Assembly: GCA_037833965.1 (NCBI GenBank)
Contig: AP031354.1
Span: 14,238,001 to 14,302,000, forward strand
Direction: 5' to 3'
DNA: 64,000 nucleotides
Source: Marchantia polymorpha subsp. ruderalis
Taxonomy: Eukaryota > Streptophyta > Marchantiopsida > Marchantiales > Marchantiaceae
The notes under the pieces are model-generated. The model made no database searches. It was not told the origin of the DNA and saw nothing but the letters and a program-made list of their open reading frames with translations. The translations under genes and the position numbers were made by a program. Within the stretch, counting starts at the first letter, position 1. The number at the start of each line of letters is the position of its first letter. Shown here piece after piece: positions 36,701 to 50,200 of this stretch.

Positions 36701-38330
36701 ATGACCAGCTCGAAATTTGGTGCAATTCTTGAAAGTTGAAGTGTATAAAATCCCGGGTTCTATCTTCCGCACTGCCTTATTTGGATTCTTCTTTCAACTT
36801 GGATTTTAGCTCGAACCAGTTCTCTCCCACGGCACAACTTCATCTGACAGAGATTTCACCCGCTGGACACATTATAATAGTACTCCAAGTAAGGAGCAAT
36901 CCCGTCACTTAGTGACAAACCGAGATGTTTATGGTTGTCATGTTCGAAAATGATATCGCCTCAAAACGGGGCTCTCTAACCTACCGCTAAATAGGGGCTC
37001 AGTTCCAAACCCCGAACCCTTTACACCAAAACCATCGGGATCCAGAAGTTCGTGATTTCCGCACTCGAGATTTCCACGTTTTAGAGGCAAAGAGCAGGTG
37101 GACCTATTATGGGGCCTCACGTCCAATTGATCTGCTTGGATGTGTGCTACACTCTGGTTGATGCATCTCAAAGCAACCAGTGTTCATGACCTTGCTGCTC
37201 TCGGTACAAATCCGGACAAATTAAACCAGAGAAGACACGTCAAAGCAAGTTGGTCTAGGATTCTTGCAACTTGTGCTCCTCTAAGAAGTTCTATTCTGTA
37301 GCTCACAATCAGAGTCTCCCATCTACATCTTGCATGCTACCGATGTCATACGAAGACGGCGGGGTAATACACGACCTATATTGTTCAAAGGATCCATATC
37401 CTATAGTGTTCAAACCACAAAATTACCAAGAGCTTGTACGTTGCCAAAATGAAGAGGTCTGATCTAACATTCTCCCCAGCAGCAAGCCAAACGGTATTGC
37501 AGGTTGTCCGAAATCATCAGATGTGAAAATGCTTACAAGCGTGTCATTTACATAGTGAGGCTCAGAAGAACCATTCATAGAATTATCGCGATGTATTTTG
37601 AACGGAAAGATCCACCCTGCACAACAGAGAGTGAGACAATCAGACCGTGAACTTTATCGTTTGGACCGGAAGTGCAAATCATGTCGGAACCGGTGACGGA
37701 CGATTGTGCGTGCGCATGCAAATCTAAACGGAACACGAGGCTTGCTGCCGCATCTGTCCAGACCTCTGAAATAGAGGTGCCCAACAAAAAATCGCAACAA
37801 CACCTACATACATGACCGATACGGAAGTCACCAAACCGCAGCTAATTTTAAGGTCTGGAGTCCAGGGCAAGCTGTATGTTCACACACAAAAGCAGAACCT
37901 CTTGCGAGAAGGGAAAATTGAAGTGGGAGATCTCAGTCCATTGCTCGCCAAAGAAAAATTGTGTCCAAAGTCTCACGTTGACATGAGGCAACGGGTATGG
38001 TTCTGCCTCATTAAGGAACTCATGTCCAAATGCTCACGTGGAAAAACAGGATCCAAGTGAAAACAGCGGATAGGACCAAGACGAGGCTGGCCCAAATAGT
38101 AGAGGACGAAAGCATGGCAGCCAAGACATGTATTATAAGGCAGAATCTTCTAATAACTGTACTTACGGGATCTGATCTCCTTTTATCCGTATAGACCGAG
38201 CGTGAAGGATGAACATGGATCCAGATGTGGTTCGTACTTTGTTTAGCCTTCACATGTCTCCCCTCCTCTTCACAAGGATCAAACCTCTTGGACTCGCACT
38301 TACTTATTCACGGGAACGGGAAAAGGTCTC

Positions 38331-38367
38331 TCTCGTCCTCGTCCTCATCCTCGTCCTCATCCTCGCC
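38331..38367. repeat. CTCGTC/CTCATC hexanucleotide repeat
   Basis: Six or so units of tcctcg/tcctca. Translation gives the Ser- or Leu/Val-rich runs of nearby ORFs, which are therefore not evidence of a gene. Confidence 0.85.
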
Positions 38368-38675
38368 AGTGCACCGCCATCTGTTTGCGGACTTGTGTAC
38401 ATCGTTGTAACACCCCGATGATTGAGATGTAATTGAGTTGTGATTCTCCGTTGCCGTCGGGCTAAACCCAGAGGGAGAGAAGGGGTTTGGTTTCGAACAT
38501 CGTCTTATTGGTGAAAGGTCCGCCCGCGAAGGAATGACGCTAAATCGGGAATGGAATCATAGAAACTTTGGCCAAACTGGATTATTCTCTCCTTATTTCT
38601 ACATGGAAGCTGATGCCCATCTATTGATCCAAGGGCTCCAAACACATACCACAACGAAGTATTGTGCGTAAGATA

Positions 38676-38703
38676 TTTCGACCTTCTTTTGAGAAGGTCG
38701 AAA
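38676..38703. repeat. 12-bp-arm palindrome
   Basis: The arms 38,676-38,687 (tttcgaccttct) and 38,692-38,703 are exact reverse complements around tttg. Imperfect pairing continues outward for about five more bases. Confidence 0.85.
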
Positions 38704-41116
38704 ATTCTTATCCAAAGTTCTTGCACTCTTCGAAAAGTATGAACTGTGAAAGTGATAGAATTAGAACAACGCAAAATGAAGCGGAACAGAAGACTTAATA
38801 TGTCTAGAAATCACCTCATGTTCCAATCCTTAGGTTCTTAAGTATCACAAAGAATGCCCAGGTTAGAAAGGTTGTCGTATCTAATTGTAGAAACTTAACT
38901 ATCAAAACATGGTCTTGCCTTTAAAACGAACATACACAGGCGTGAAAATTTGTATATACGATCTAACCAATAGCTAGACACAAATTCTCAATGTTAAAGC
39001 ATATCAAAACATGCTGACTAGATTTTAGAGTTTGACACTTTTCTATAAGATCAATCAATTGACATCTGAGACAGAAAAATAATATATGCAGTTCCCACGC
39101 GTTGAAGAAGCAAGATACAACACTACGTTTACATTTAAGAAATGAAAGCATATAACAGAAGAAACATTGAGATTTGACACGTTTTAAATTTGGATAAGTT
39201 TCATGATCATCAGATGAAGAAAAATTTACGTATATTTTGATCATGAATTATAACAAACGGTCAGATATATAATCAAATCTAAATTTAATGAAGAAAATTT
39301 GAAGCTAGCATTCATATTCTTAATAATCAAGCTCCAAATAATAATTTTAGATATAAGATGGAGAAGAAAATTCTAATGGTTTCTTAATCAATAATATTGG
39401 TTAAATTTCTATCATTTTCGATTTAATTAGGTGCATTTCATTTCCATTTTTTAATTTGTGTTGAAACATGTGGTAATACCTATAATCAGATGTATTAATC
39501 AATCATAATTACTTCTCAGCTCCCAAGAATTTCATGGGAGATATCTTTGTGCTTGCTTTGTGAAAACTTTAACATTCGATAACGGAGAGGTGCCAAAACA
39601 CAATTGGATGATGACCAAAAACCACACGAAGAATGAGGTGCCAGAAATAAAAAGAAAGGGCTTCCGGTTTCAAGACTTTGGAGAATTGTCTTTAATAGTT
39701 ATTCAATGAAATCTAGGTTAAGTAAACAAGAGAAGGTTCGAGAAGCTCCCACATACGTAGAGTATCTAAATTTCCAACGTAATGTATCTTCTGAAATATT
39801 CTTTGATTTTCTCTTGTAAAAGCAACATATATAGCACAACCATATCTCTTTGCGGCATGCATGTAGATCTTACTTCAAGTCTACTTATGAGAGCTATAAA
39901 TGAGAGTGATATCCAAGCAAGTGTGATTTTTTATAGCTTTATCTTGTATATGTGGTCAGCCTGGCAGTGGGTATTCGGTCCATGTCGAATTGAGTACCAT
40001 CAGAAGCAACACAAATTACCTTTTTCCGATTCTAAATATCATTCCTTCAACAGACTTTAGGAGAAGGAGATAACATTCAACTCCTTTTTTTAAGAGCTTC
40101 CGCCTTTTCGCGTTGGAGATTTTGTATTCCAAGAGGAATGTTTCTGTATCTTTGGAGACAGCGTCCCAAGAGTCCTTTTCAAGAAACCGTAATGCAGACA
40201 ACAGAGCTCAGAATGAACACATGACTCGTTCGAGCATCAGGCTCGTCACACCCACATGTCATATCATCGGGTTAAAGGGCAACTGGACATATGCACAACA
40301 ATATTCAGTTTTGGACTTCGATCAAAGTAGGTTCTGATGGAGATCGTGCCAAATTTAGCAATATTTGCAAGTTGCACCATCAGAGGAAGATCCGGTGCTT
40401 TATGGAAGCTGTATGAAGAAGTGGCAATGTCCTAACAAAACGTGCTTCGGGTTTTCGATCATCTCATGGAGAGGTCCCAACATCGTTGTATCGTATAATA
40501 TTTTGCTCTATCTTGCTTGCAACGGAGTAGATTTGTACCCACGTTCGAGTGATATGATCCGATATACAGCACGAGACATCTATCAGTATCTGCGCAATCC
40601 TTTTGTTCATCCGAGGCCTTCGAGGGTCCGTGATTTTGTCTACGAGATCTTACAGCTCTTCAGCCTGGACATTTCTTTTTCCTCCGAATGAAAGAAGACC
40701 TGAGCCAGGGTTGACAAAATTCTCCAATTTGTAAATATATACTTGTGGAACGACTAAGATCTTCCATCAGCCATGTCCTGATTTGAACAGGTGGATGTGA
40801 AGTCCCGATGGACAACTGGATCGCAACTGGATTGCTTGCAAAAGCAGATTCCAGTAGTCCCATCTAAATTTTAGAAGGCATCAAATCACGCATCATTATT
40901 CAGGAGGATCAACAGCAAAGCCATTTGTGCCTTGCACACCCATGTATCCACCATCACTTTTTATGATGGCGGTCAAAGGCATACTGGCCTCTTGAGGAGA
41001 TCTCGTGGAGGAAAGTGCACTTTGGACAAATATCGTAACGGGTCTGCACCATGCTCGGACCGTGACGAAGATCAGTGTGATCTTTGGACATAAAAGCTCG
41101 AGGGAGGATTATTGCG

Positions 41117-41147
41117 GACCGTGGTAGACGGCGTGCCTACCACGGTC
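41117..41147. repeat. 11-bp-arm palindrome
   Basis: The arms 41,117-41,127 (gaccgtggtag) and 41,137-41,147 are exact reverse complements around a nine-base loop. It lies 230 bases left of the hAT-type element. Confidence 0.85.
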
Positions 41148-41378
41148 AGAGGGCGAACGAGATTTTTCCTCGAGGTCAAGAGATAGAGGAGCTGTGCAGG
41201 GTACACGCAATACTACCAATCCATCGGATTTTCTTCACAAGGTGAATAAAATATCATCTATTCGTGGTGCGACTTTGGGCTTGCACATCATTGGAGTAAC
41301 CCCTGATTGCATTATGATAGACATCGATCCGATCTTTGGTTCGATAAGCTTGCTGCTAATGGGCGAAGTGTGTACCAC

Positions 41379-41811
41379 TAGGCTTGGCCACGGTCCGGAA
41401 AATCTGTGGACCGGTTAACCGGTCCAATTAACCGGTTAACTGGTCCAGGATTGGTCCGTATCGGTTACGGTTAACCGATATTTTTAACCGGTCCCGATGG
41501 TTAACCGATTAACCATCGGTCCGGACCCCTACGTGGCCGATGGGGAGGGGCTTTAATACCCAAAAATTCTCGATGGCGGAGGGAAAGAGGTGGGCCGCGA
41601 CTCGAATGAGCCCACGGTTGGACGTTCGGAGACTCAGCTCGAGTCTCCTAACTCGAGCTGAGTTGTACCAATTTGTCAAAAAAATTTCTAGCCAATTTTC
41701 TCACACTGAATCACGAATTGGGTACCTCGCTGGTGCCAGAGTAAATTTTTTTCTCGGAACGGTTAACCGGTCCCGACGGTTAACCGGCGGTCCGGACCGT
41801 GGCCAAGCCTA
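41379..41811. mobile_element. 433-bp non-autonomous hAT-type element with perfect TIRs and TSD
   Basis: The ends 41,379-41,399 and 41,791-41,811 are perfect 21-bp inverted repeats (left end begins taggcttggccac). Both are flanked by an identical 8-bp direct repeat, tgtaccac (41,371-41,378 and 41,812-41,819). An 8-bp target duplication with TAGGxxTGGxxA-like ends is characteristic of hAT elements. The inside is packed with ggttaaccggtcc-type subterminal repeats at both ends (41,410-41,530 and 41,759-41,789) and carries a further palindrome at 41,632-41,663. There is no transposase ORF, so it must be moved by an enzyme encoded elsewhere. The unblemished ends and duplication imply a fairly recent insertion. 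Confidence 0.93.
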
Positions 41812-41819
41812 TGTACCAC

Positions 41820-43913
41820 AAGCGAATGGGATGTGTGAATAATATGATTTGATTTATTCGGCCCTCAGGCAGCCCCCGGCGATGAGAGATCTGACCGCAT
41901 ACGCAAGAGTGAGTCCGTCATGGGAGGAAAATGAGCCGTCATCAAAGCTGAGGGGTGGGAGATGTGGTGATCTAGGAGAACGAGTCACGGAGATAAATGA
42001 AAAGAGTCATGTGAAAAGAATGTCAAGTTGAATGGGGAGGAGGGAGGAGGTGCAAGTGACAAACGTGTAGGATCTCATCCTTCGCCAAGCAAGGAAATGG
42101 TCAAGGTATGTCTTAATGAGGAAGGAAAAAACAAGTGGGAGGAAATGGTTGTACCTAAGCAGTCCTGTCCGAAGTGGGGTCAATATTTTTCTGTTCAGGC
42201 GTACTGAATGAGAATAAAATCTAATTCCACCCAGAAAAAAGAAGAGGGAACAGTTGTTGCTGCTCTATGGGTGGAGAGGAGAGCGAGATTGACACGGGAG
42301 GTGGGGTTCGAGCAATCTTTCTGAATCTTGACAATGTGAGTTCAGCTGTTGCTAGCGATTTGTACAACATCGCCTTCACTGTCCTCGGCACGAGTGACAG
42401 GAATGATGCGGGAGCGGCACATTGAGAGCGCGAGGGGCTTCGGAGCCGAACGCTTGCTCGCTTTGCGTTGCTTTGCTTGATGGTGTTGTTGACAACAGCA
42501 GTCAATGCGGAAGGTTATCAATGAGAATCGTACTGCCAACCTATGGACCTACGGTGCGGAATCATATTCCTTTGCAGATGACTTCCGGCCGGGAGAAGAC
42601 GAATATTTACCTCGACCGCAAGACACCTTGGGCAGGACATTGCAGCAATCACCAACTTCTATCCAACTTCCGGGCAAACCCTCCATTACTGCAGTACATG
42701 CAGCCATGGCCGGGTCCTGCTTTCCTCGCCTCGCACCTTTTTGTACCTGCTTGCTCCAGAGGAAACACAGACCGCTCTACGGCAGACCATGTTGCAGACC
42801 ACCAGACCACCTAGCGAGCGATTCTGCTTTCAATCATTACGCAAACGATGATCTGCGTCGAAACATGTCACTTCCCTCACTTCTCCGCTGCCGCAGCGAA
42901 CCGAATATTAACCTGCGGCCCCGATATTCTCGTCCCTGAACGACTATATTCTCGATCCCGACGCAGCGGTCAGCGCCAACGATCAGGCGGCGAGACGAGA
43001 CTTGACTGCCGAGGCGTTTGTTCCTGAAAAGACCCACACGCCTCCACCCTCTTCATCATGCAAGCAAGCAAGGAAGACCTGCGCTGCCCTCCCCCTGCCC
43101 ACCCTCCCCGTCTGAAAACGGGCAAAAGGGTTCGAGACAATTCTGCCTTTTCTGCCCTCGCTGGATCGTTTCCTTCGATGCATGCCCCGGTTCCACATCT
43201 GTGAGTACATTGCCTGTTCTAAGGCATGGAGGAACCAGGTCATCTAGCCAGACGATGGCTATGCCACCGTCGAGGAGTGTTTGACTTAGAAGGGCTGAGA
43301 ATGGCCGAGGCACTACTCATGTAATTTTGCACTTACGATGTTTTATTTATCTCCATGGAGAGTTCTGCTTCATAGATGAGCCTCCCACATCAGCATCACC
43401 TCGTGTGACTGCTCCCCAGATTGCACGGATAATGTTCTTTGTGAGACAGTACATGCCTGTTGCCAAAATAAGCTAAACGATTCGGTAAAAATACCTTGGA
43501 GTCAATTGCTTCATCTCAACTCAAGACTAGAAAAAGAGAAGAAAATTACTTCTATGCTATCTTATCTAGACTGCTAACGTTCTAATATTTGCCCGCCAAG
43601 TACAATGGGTAATCATATTATCATGTACAAATTTTGGTAGAGTGTCAGGTGTATTATATGTAAACATGTCGTCTCCAATTCGATTTGGTTTTGATATTTC
43701 CAAACCAAATCTACTCAAGAATAAATCTAACATAAGCTAAACCAAGTGTAAGACATATCAATGTATCCTACCTCTTGTGTCATAAAGAATATTAAATTCT
43801 ACAATATCATGGAGAGCTAGTATTGTCACTCCGATTGTAAACTGATCATTTATGTTTAATGACGTTTGATATATAAGTAAAAAATATCAAACTTATGAAA
43901 CTAAAGTCAAAGA
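41820..43913. other. Mixed-composition intergenic region
   Basis: 42,200-43,330 is less AT-rich and has overlapping ORFs on both strands (42,505-42,939, 144 aa, plus, is the longest). The protein has no recognised motif and the competing frames weaken it. From 43,330 to 43,913 the sequence is AT-rich spacer. Confidence 0.35.
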
Positions 43914-44532
43914 TTCATATGGATAGAAATTTGCTTGATGGGACCCCTACGGAAAGAAATTTGCTTGATGTGACCCTTCAGGTTTCATTTTACCCGATGG
44001 GACCCCATGAACGATGCACCGTCACCCATGTTCTAATAACAACTAGAGAGAGTGCAACGAGTTCACCCGCAGACAGAGTGGACTTCGCACTCCATCACAC
44101 TCACTTGTTTTTATGTTGTCATTCTGTATCCGGCCACTCTTTAAGGAGAGGAGCAAAGAAATGTTCATCCGGAGTTTATTTGTTCGTCACATATGATCAT
44201 GAGACTTGAGCAGGGTTACGGCAGGAGTGTGCAGGTGGGAGGCAACAGAGAAATCCGCGAATCTTTGCGGCGGGAAGAATTGAAGCACAACAAATTGCAC
44301 TTTGAGCAAAATCGATCTTTGTCCCCGTGATAATCCACCAGAAATTATAATCAGGGATTGATCTCTGATTGTAATTCCCGCATTGTAACTAGTAGTAATC
44401 GTAGTTACAAGAACTATGTCCGACGTCACACCGTCGTTGGGGTCCCATCGGGTAAAACTAAACCTGAGGGATCCCATCAAGCAAATCACTTTCCCCAGGG
44501 GTCCCATCAAGCAAATCTCTCTTCATATGAAG
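43914..44532. mobile_element. ~615-bp MITE-like element with ~90-bp terminal inverted repeats
   Basis: 43,914-44,010 and 44,435-44,532 are inverted copies of each other. Shared phrases are ttgcttgatgggacccct, caggtttcattttacccgat/caggtttagttttacccgat and gatgggacccca. Within each arm the unit containing aaatttgcttgatg(g/t)gaccc is itself duplicated. The outer ends share ttcatatg. No transposase is encoded and no target duplication was found. Long inverted repeats suggest a Mutator-like or fold-back class, but the superfamily is unresolved. Confidence 0.75.
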
Positions 44533-47180
44533 GAAAAAAATCAATAAATAAATTACTTTATTAAAAAATAATTTTTGAAAGACATGATCAAGCCATCAAT
44601 CATGTATTTTCTTGTAGTCATGTTAATGAAAGTAGCCAAGTCATAATTGTCTTAGAATGAGACGATTTGGTATCACATTTTCTAAACGAGGGTGTAGAGT
44701 ATGTTCAATTTGTTGATCAATTCTACTTAAACTATGAATATTCTCCATAAAATGAATTAACTCATACTGCGATCAAACATCTTATCTCATCATACAAATA
44801 CAAACAACAACAATCAGCTTCAATCATTTGAACATGTTACATATGAATATTTGTTATAAATGTAATTATTTTCAAATTGATGTTTATGCACTTCAAAGTA
44901 ATCAATATATATATATACATCCAAGCTTTTAAAAAACATCAATCTACTGCATCAAGAATTATATCGATGTCATTTAAATTTTTACAAATTTCATGTCATT
45001 TAAAAAAAATGATGTTATGATGTGATCAAAGATTGAGAATGATTTTTAACAAAAAAAAATGTTCACAAGATTTGAATGAGATTGAAGTATTAAACATGTA
45101 GACTATGTATTTTACTCAGAAAAAAAGAAGAAATAAAAATTTAAAACAAAATTTTAAAAAATAAATCATTGACAAGAAGTATTTATTTGGATTTTATTTT
45201 TATAAGAGTTGATTCATTAATTCCTTCATTCATTACATTATCATTGCATTTTCATTATTTATTGTTTTATCAAGTAAAATTTCTTTACAATATCATACAT
45301 ACTAACATGTATATATTATAAATTTTACCAATTTAGATTTTCAATTTTACAGTTTTATTGATAGATGTAATAATTTTGCAAACCAAAGGTTAAGGGTTCG
45401 AATCCCTTTTCTCCTGATTTAACAACGAATGTGAAAACCCGAGGCGCTAAGCGCTTGTTTATCCCATCCTTAATCCCGGAAAGGAAGCGTCGTTGCAGAG
45501 GGGTGTATAAAACATATATCTTGCATATGTAAAATTTTATCCATGTATTTAAACATTTAAAAAATTAGATTACTGTAAAATATAAATAATAAGATGGAAA
45601 AAATTTGTACATAATTTGTTGACATGTCATTGACTCTATATGTTAGCATGCTCTGAAAAATCAAGTTTTTTATCTGCACGCGTCACATTTGTTATCTTCT
45701 TATTAATTTTTCTGTTTTAGAATATAAAATGAAATGTGAATAATAAAATATGCGATCTAAATGATTTTAAATATTTAATAATCACGTAAAAAATGACTTA
45801 AAAAATGCAAGTTTTATTGATGTTAAATTTTAACGTAAGACAATATGTTAATAATTGTTGAAAAAATTTTACTTAAATATGCACTTTTGTGTACATTAAA
45901 GAATTTATTGATATATAAAATTCATACATAATAAATTTGATATTGAAATCAAGGAGTTCATGAATATAAAACGATAAAATATATTACTAATATTATGATT
46001 TTCTATCCATAGTGCAACATCATTTGATATTTAAATGATTTTTCACTCTATAAATACAATAAATTGATTTCTAAGAAAATTGATTTGCGTCACACATTTA
46101 ATGTTTGGATAGTGTTTACAAATCAATACATACATCATTGGATGAATTTGGAAGTAAATTTCATGCTTCGTTACCCTTCATATTATCTCAACAAGATCTT
46201 TTTTTGATTCATTCCATGTATGATAGTTATATATCCATGCAAAATAAAATTTAAGTTGAGCTTTAAGGCATGCATATAATATTTAAGTCTTTTGAATTTT
46301 ATGATTATATTAAAGTAAAAATCGAATAAAATTGAATAAAAATCTCTTTCTATGTAAGATATGAATTACTCTTTTTCATGTCTTTTCCAGTTTTGACTTA
46401 TTGTCAAAGGTCTTAAACCTAGTTAAACTTTGAAAAAATCTGCTCATATATATTAAGTTTTTTAAGACACATATTATTTTTGTTCATTACTTAAAAAAAC
46501 CTAATCAAGGGTAAACGTGCATTTTAATCTTCTTCTCTTTCAATGTAAGAGCTCAAACGTAATACTCAATAGTTCTATCTGGTTCTTTTGTTGTCCATCC
46601 ATGTGCATGTGCGCAAACAAATTATTTACATGGCTTGTTTCGGTTTCTAGGATCTACTACCACATTCAGTTCCCATATGAATGATGAAAACAGTAGCTTC
46701 ATGATGCTAAGCCAAAACCTTATCCATAAAATTGCCACAGACCTGCCGGCATTTATATGGATGATTTATCGGCAAGGGTGTTAGGGTCTGTAGGAACGAT
46801 GATTTAATATGTTATGGACCTAATATGAATAGTTGTGCTCCATCTATCTTAAAAAACAAGATCAATCCATATCCATATGTTATCCTTCGCGGCTCATATA
46901 ACATTTTCAAGTGTTCTCCCGACTTGTACTTTGTGTAGGTAGGGTTTATAATAAAATTATTTTTATTCAATTGCTAGCTTCGTTGTGTTGACATTTGAAG
47001 CAACTCACGTTTTGATCTGTATACACTAAGGACATAAGTTAATCCTTCTTCTTGCATGACCAGCAATAGTTGAATCATGTGATATGCTAACATGGTCGTT
47101 GTGTCTGAAACACAACTTTGTCAAGAGGTGGTTATCTTGTTTCACAACCGATTTCTCAGTCTGGTATAGAAGTATATAAT
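44533..47180. other. AT-rich intergenic region
   Basis: Very AT-rich with no gene recognised. A tRNA-like promoter motif near 45,395 is listed separately. Confidence 0.45.
45385..45510 (+). repeat. Possible SINE or tRNA-derived fragment (B-box present)
   Basis: 45,391-45,409 reads taagggttcgaatccctt, a perfect T-arm and pol III B-box (ggttcgaatcc). It is followed by a GC-richer ~100-base tail (gaggcgctaagcgctt, then taatcccggaaagga) that stands out from the AT-rich surroundings. No A-box or full cloverleaf is found upstream, so this is not an intact tRNA. A 5'-truncated SINE or an organellar tRNA scrap are both possible. Confidence 0.35.
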
Positions 47181-47260
47181 AAGGATCCTAAGGTATTTTC
47201 TTCTTATTGCATGACCAACAATAGACGATTAATGTCAATTTGCTAACATTTGTTGTTCTT
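47044..47260. repeat. Short diverged duplication
   Basis: A ~60-base phrase around cttgcatgaccagcaatag (47,044-47,104) recurs as a variant at 47,199-47,260, about 155 bases on. No function seen. Confidence 0.6.
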
Positions 47261-50200
47261 AAGAATAACCTCTTGCCCATGAGTGACACAACAAAAGGCA
47301 TGAGGAGTAAACCAACCGACAAATGACTGCGAGGAAAAACCCTGCCATTCCTCGTTCCGACGGTGAAAGGTAGAACAGTAGCCATGATGGACAGATTATG
47401 TGGAACTAGCAAAGCAGGAGGGATGGTGGCGACAACACTCGTTTTCGACAACCGGCACAAACACCGCATTATCTCTGACTAACATCAATCGAATCCATTC
47501 TTTCGCAGCATGACAACCGGTCCGATTCCCACAAACCCTGTGGTTAAACGTCATTTGGCAGCCCACAGCAGCAATGGTCAATGATCCAGTAATAGAGAAG
47601 GCCGAAATGTATGTCGTACCGGTGTGCCAACTCAGCAGAACCTACTGGTGATTTTATTTTGTCAAATTTATAGAAAAAACATTGCACATTAAAAGTGAAG
47701 GCAGTTCAAATATAGTAAGATGGATCAGTGGTTGCGAACTCCTGTCGTTTCACATATTGGACTAAGATCCAGGTCAGTAGGAATACTTAAATTGTGAGAT
47801 TTCATGAATCAGCTCAGGGTGTGCAGGTCGCAACATGTGTTTCCAGACACCTACTACTCAGATCAACGTGTGAAGGGCGATTGGCTTCATAACATCCGGC
47901 TGCATTTGAAAGCAACAGAAAGACGAGTCAATGTAGGCTCACTTCATGCAACCAGCTGGCCTCGTCGCAAGACTTCCATCCATCAGAGTCGCACAACTCA
48001 CAAAGACGTCCACTTGACTGGCTGTAAAGGATCATGTCGTAAGAACGTAGCCAACGGAGGCTAGTGACAAAATACGCATTAATTTGTAGATAGGGTGGAC
48101 AACTTGCAGCGCCCTCGTCAACATGGCCATGGCAAAATCCGATTGTGCAAGATTATTTCGCAACCCCTGTTCAAAGATTTTATTCAGCTGACTAAATAAA
48201 ACTACCCCTCCCATTCCCTCCTCGCCCCTCGGGCGTCTGACCAGTCCACACCCACAACCGAACCGAACGGAACCGACCGAAGAAGGCAACGTCCAGTACT
48301 TCGAAATATGGCAGATCAGATTGTGAATACTCATGCGCTCTGAGAGTTGATTAGGTGTAGAGGATGGTCTATCCTTCATCTTCTTCGTCGATTGCGCATA
48401 GCGGAGCAACCACCGGCTAGACAAGTAATGCGAGGCGATGCACCCCAAAACAAACATTGCCAACTAGGCTTCGCCCTTGGTTTCCGTGTTTCTTCTTTGT
48501 GCAGCTTGACGGTCTTCCCCTTGTTTTCTGCTATCCTCGTGGCCTCTCTTAATAATAACTGTCGGGTATTCGGCTCGGAGTTGAAGTTCAAGTCCGGGGT
48601 TCAGTGCATTCACAATTGATGTCTCTACATTGTTCTACGGTAGATTTTCAGGAAACACATTTTGAGTGCACAATATAACCTTGAGAGCGTGAACCAAATA
48701 GATTTAAGTTTGATACTTGTATCTAATATGGCCGCCTCGTTTGTTCAGACGATTTTGAGGCATTTTATGAGAATACTTAAAAAAGAAAGAAAAAAAACGT
48801 ATTCGAAGACCTTCACTGTTTCGCAAGGATGGATGCAATTTATCCAAGGGCAGGTTTGATCCCACGATTCAGTTCTGATTACAGGAAAATGTATGTGATG
48901 TTTTCTATGAAACTTCAACAGTCATATATCTCACTCGTATCAAATAACGTAAAGTTGAAAATATTTAGGGTAGTCTGACAAGCATGCATGAGTGCCCTAT
49001 TAATTGATAAAATAATTTGGACAAATTCAATATATAGATTCAATCGAATGAATCTATAAAAAAATACTATTATTGTTTTCGTGATAGTATTTCAAAATAA
49101 ATATGAGCAATTTACTGTTCGATGCTCTGAAAAATGCAGATCAGAATTGTTCAAACATAATACCAAATATTGAAGAACTAAAAAGAAACTTGGTCATGTT
49201 AACAGTTTCCATTTTGGTGGCTGTATACTGTATTTCTAATTTAGAGTATTTTACAACCAAAAAATATCAATGACTGAGTGATAAAAGTTGAAAGTCATGT
49301 GAATCGTTAGGTAATTAACTACATTAATTTTTTTCAAGAAAGTGAATATATGATTCATACCTGTTTTATGACCTAAAGCATGAGAAACAGCTCATGAAGA
49401 TGGACAAGAACAGCAGATGTAAAATATGACATCCGAAAATCTTCTATGGAAACATAAGGACAAAAGTACAAAGCCACTTCACAGTTTACCGACATTAAGA
49501 TGGGGTTCATCATTGTCTTGGCTACCCATACATAATCTTTGACTTACTTGTTTACATTGCCCGCAGAATCTCCCAAAACACTTATAAGTGAAAGGTTCAT
49601 AATTCTGAATCTTCACTATTTTGGTCAAACAAGTTGATCCCAAATACTCTACATGGGTTGTGCATCAATCAATTCGTATACTGTTGCAACTCCAAGACTG
49701 CAAGTCAATGAGAGACCAGTCTGAACTTTTATCCACAGATTGATAAGTGCACACTTGCATCAGTTCATAGTTCAGTATCATATGTACAGTATTTGTGTGC
49801 AGTTCTAGACGATGGAAAAGCATGTCTAATAAAACATTCATGAGTTGCGTTTACATTTATGATGAGCTCTTTTGGTTCATAACTAAGTCGATTCGGATTA
49901 TATAACAGAAAAGCTGCAACTAATATACGTGACACGAGCGTTCGAACCTAAACTTGTATCTTCGTCAGCTTAGAGGCAAAATGGCCTCGTTCTGAAGGAT
50001 TAGTGCAAATTTGCACCTTTTGAGTCTTATCAACCACAGTACTACTCGGCTCAGCACTTATCCAGGGTTTGCAGTTGTGCAGATTGCGTTTAGCCAGGTG
50101 AGACCGTCCCCCCTACTTACCTGTGCATGTGGGTGGAAGCAAGCCGGTAAGACAAGAATGGTGTAGGTGAGGAGGACTCTCCGACCTATAACGCTCCCTA

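Larger units (their letters stand above)
31791..41370. other. Long gene-poor intergenic region
   Basis: Mostly AT-rich spacer with scattered ORFs on both strands (largest 34,850-35,374, 174 aa, plus; also 40,365-40,691, 108 aa, plus). None shows a known motif, splice-supported continuation or strand-consistent coding signal. Palindromes at 33,701, 38,676 and 41,117 and a hexanucleotide repeat at 38,331 are listed separately. Confidence 0.4.

Noticed and set aside
42422-43313. Cluster of overlapping ORFs of 85-144 aa
   Set aside because: Frames on both strands are open together, and no recognisable domain or consistent exon structure was found.
45360-45420. Complete tRNA gene
   Set aside because: Only the T-arm/B-box half is present; no A-box, D-arm or anticodon arm can be folded upstream.
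50108-50125. tacttacctg, resembling the 5' end of U1 snRNA
   Set aside because: The following sequence does not match U1 stem-loops; the ten-base match is just the complement of a splice donor consensus.
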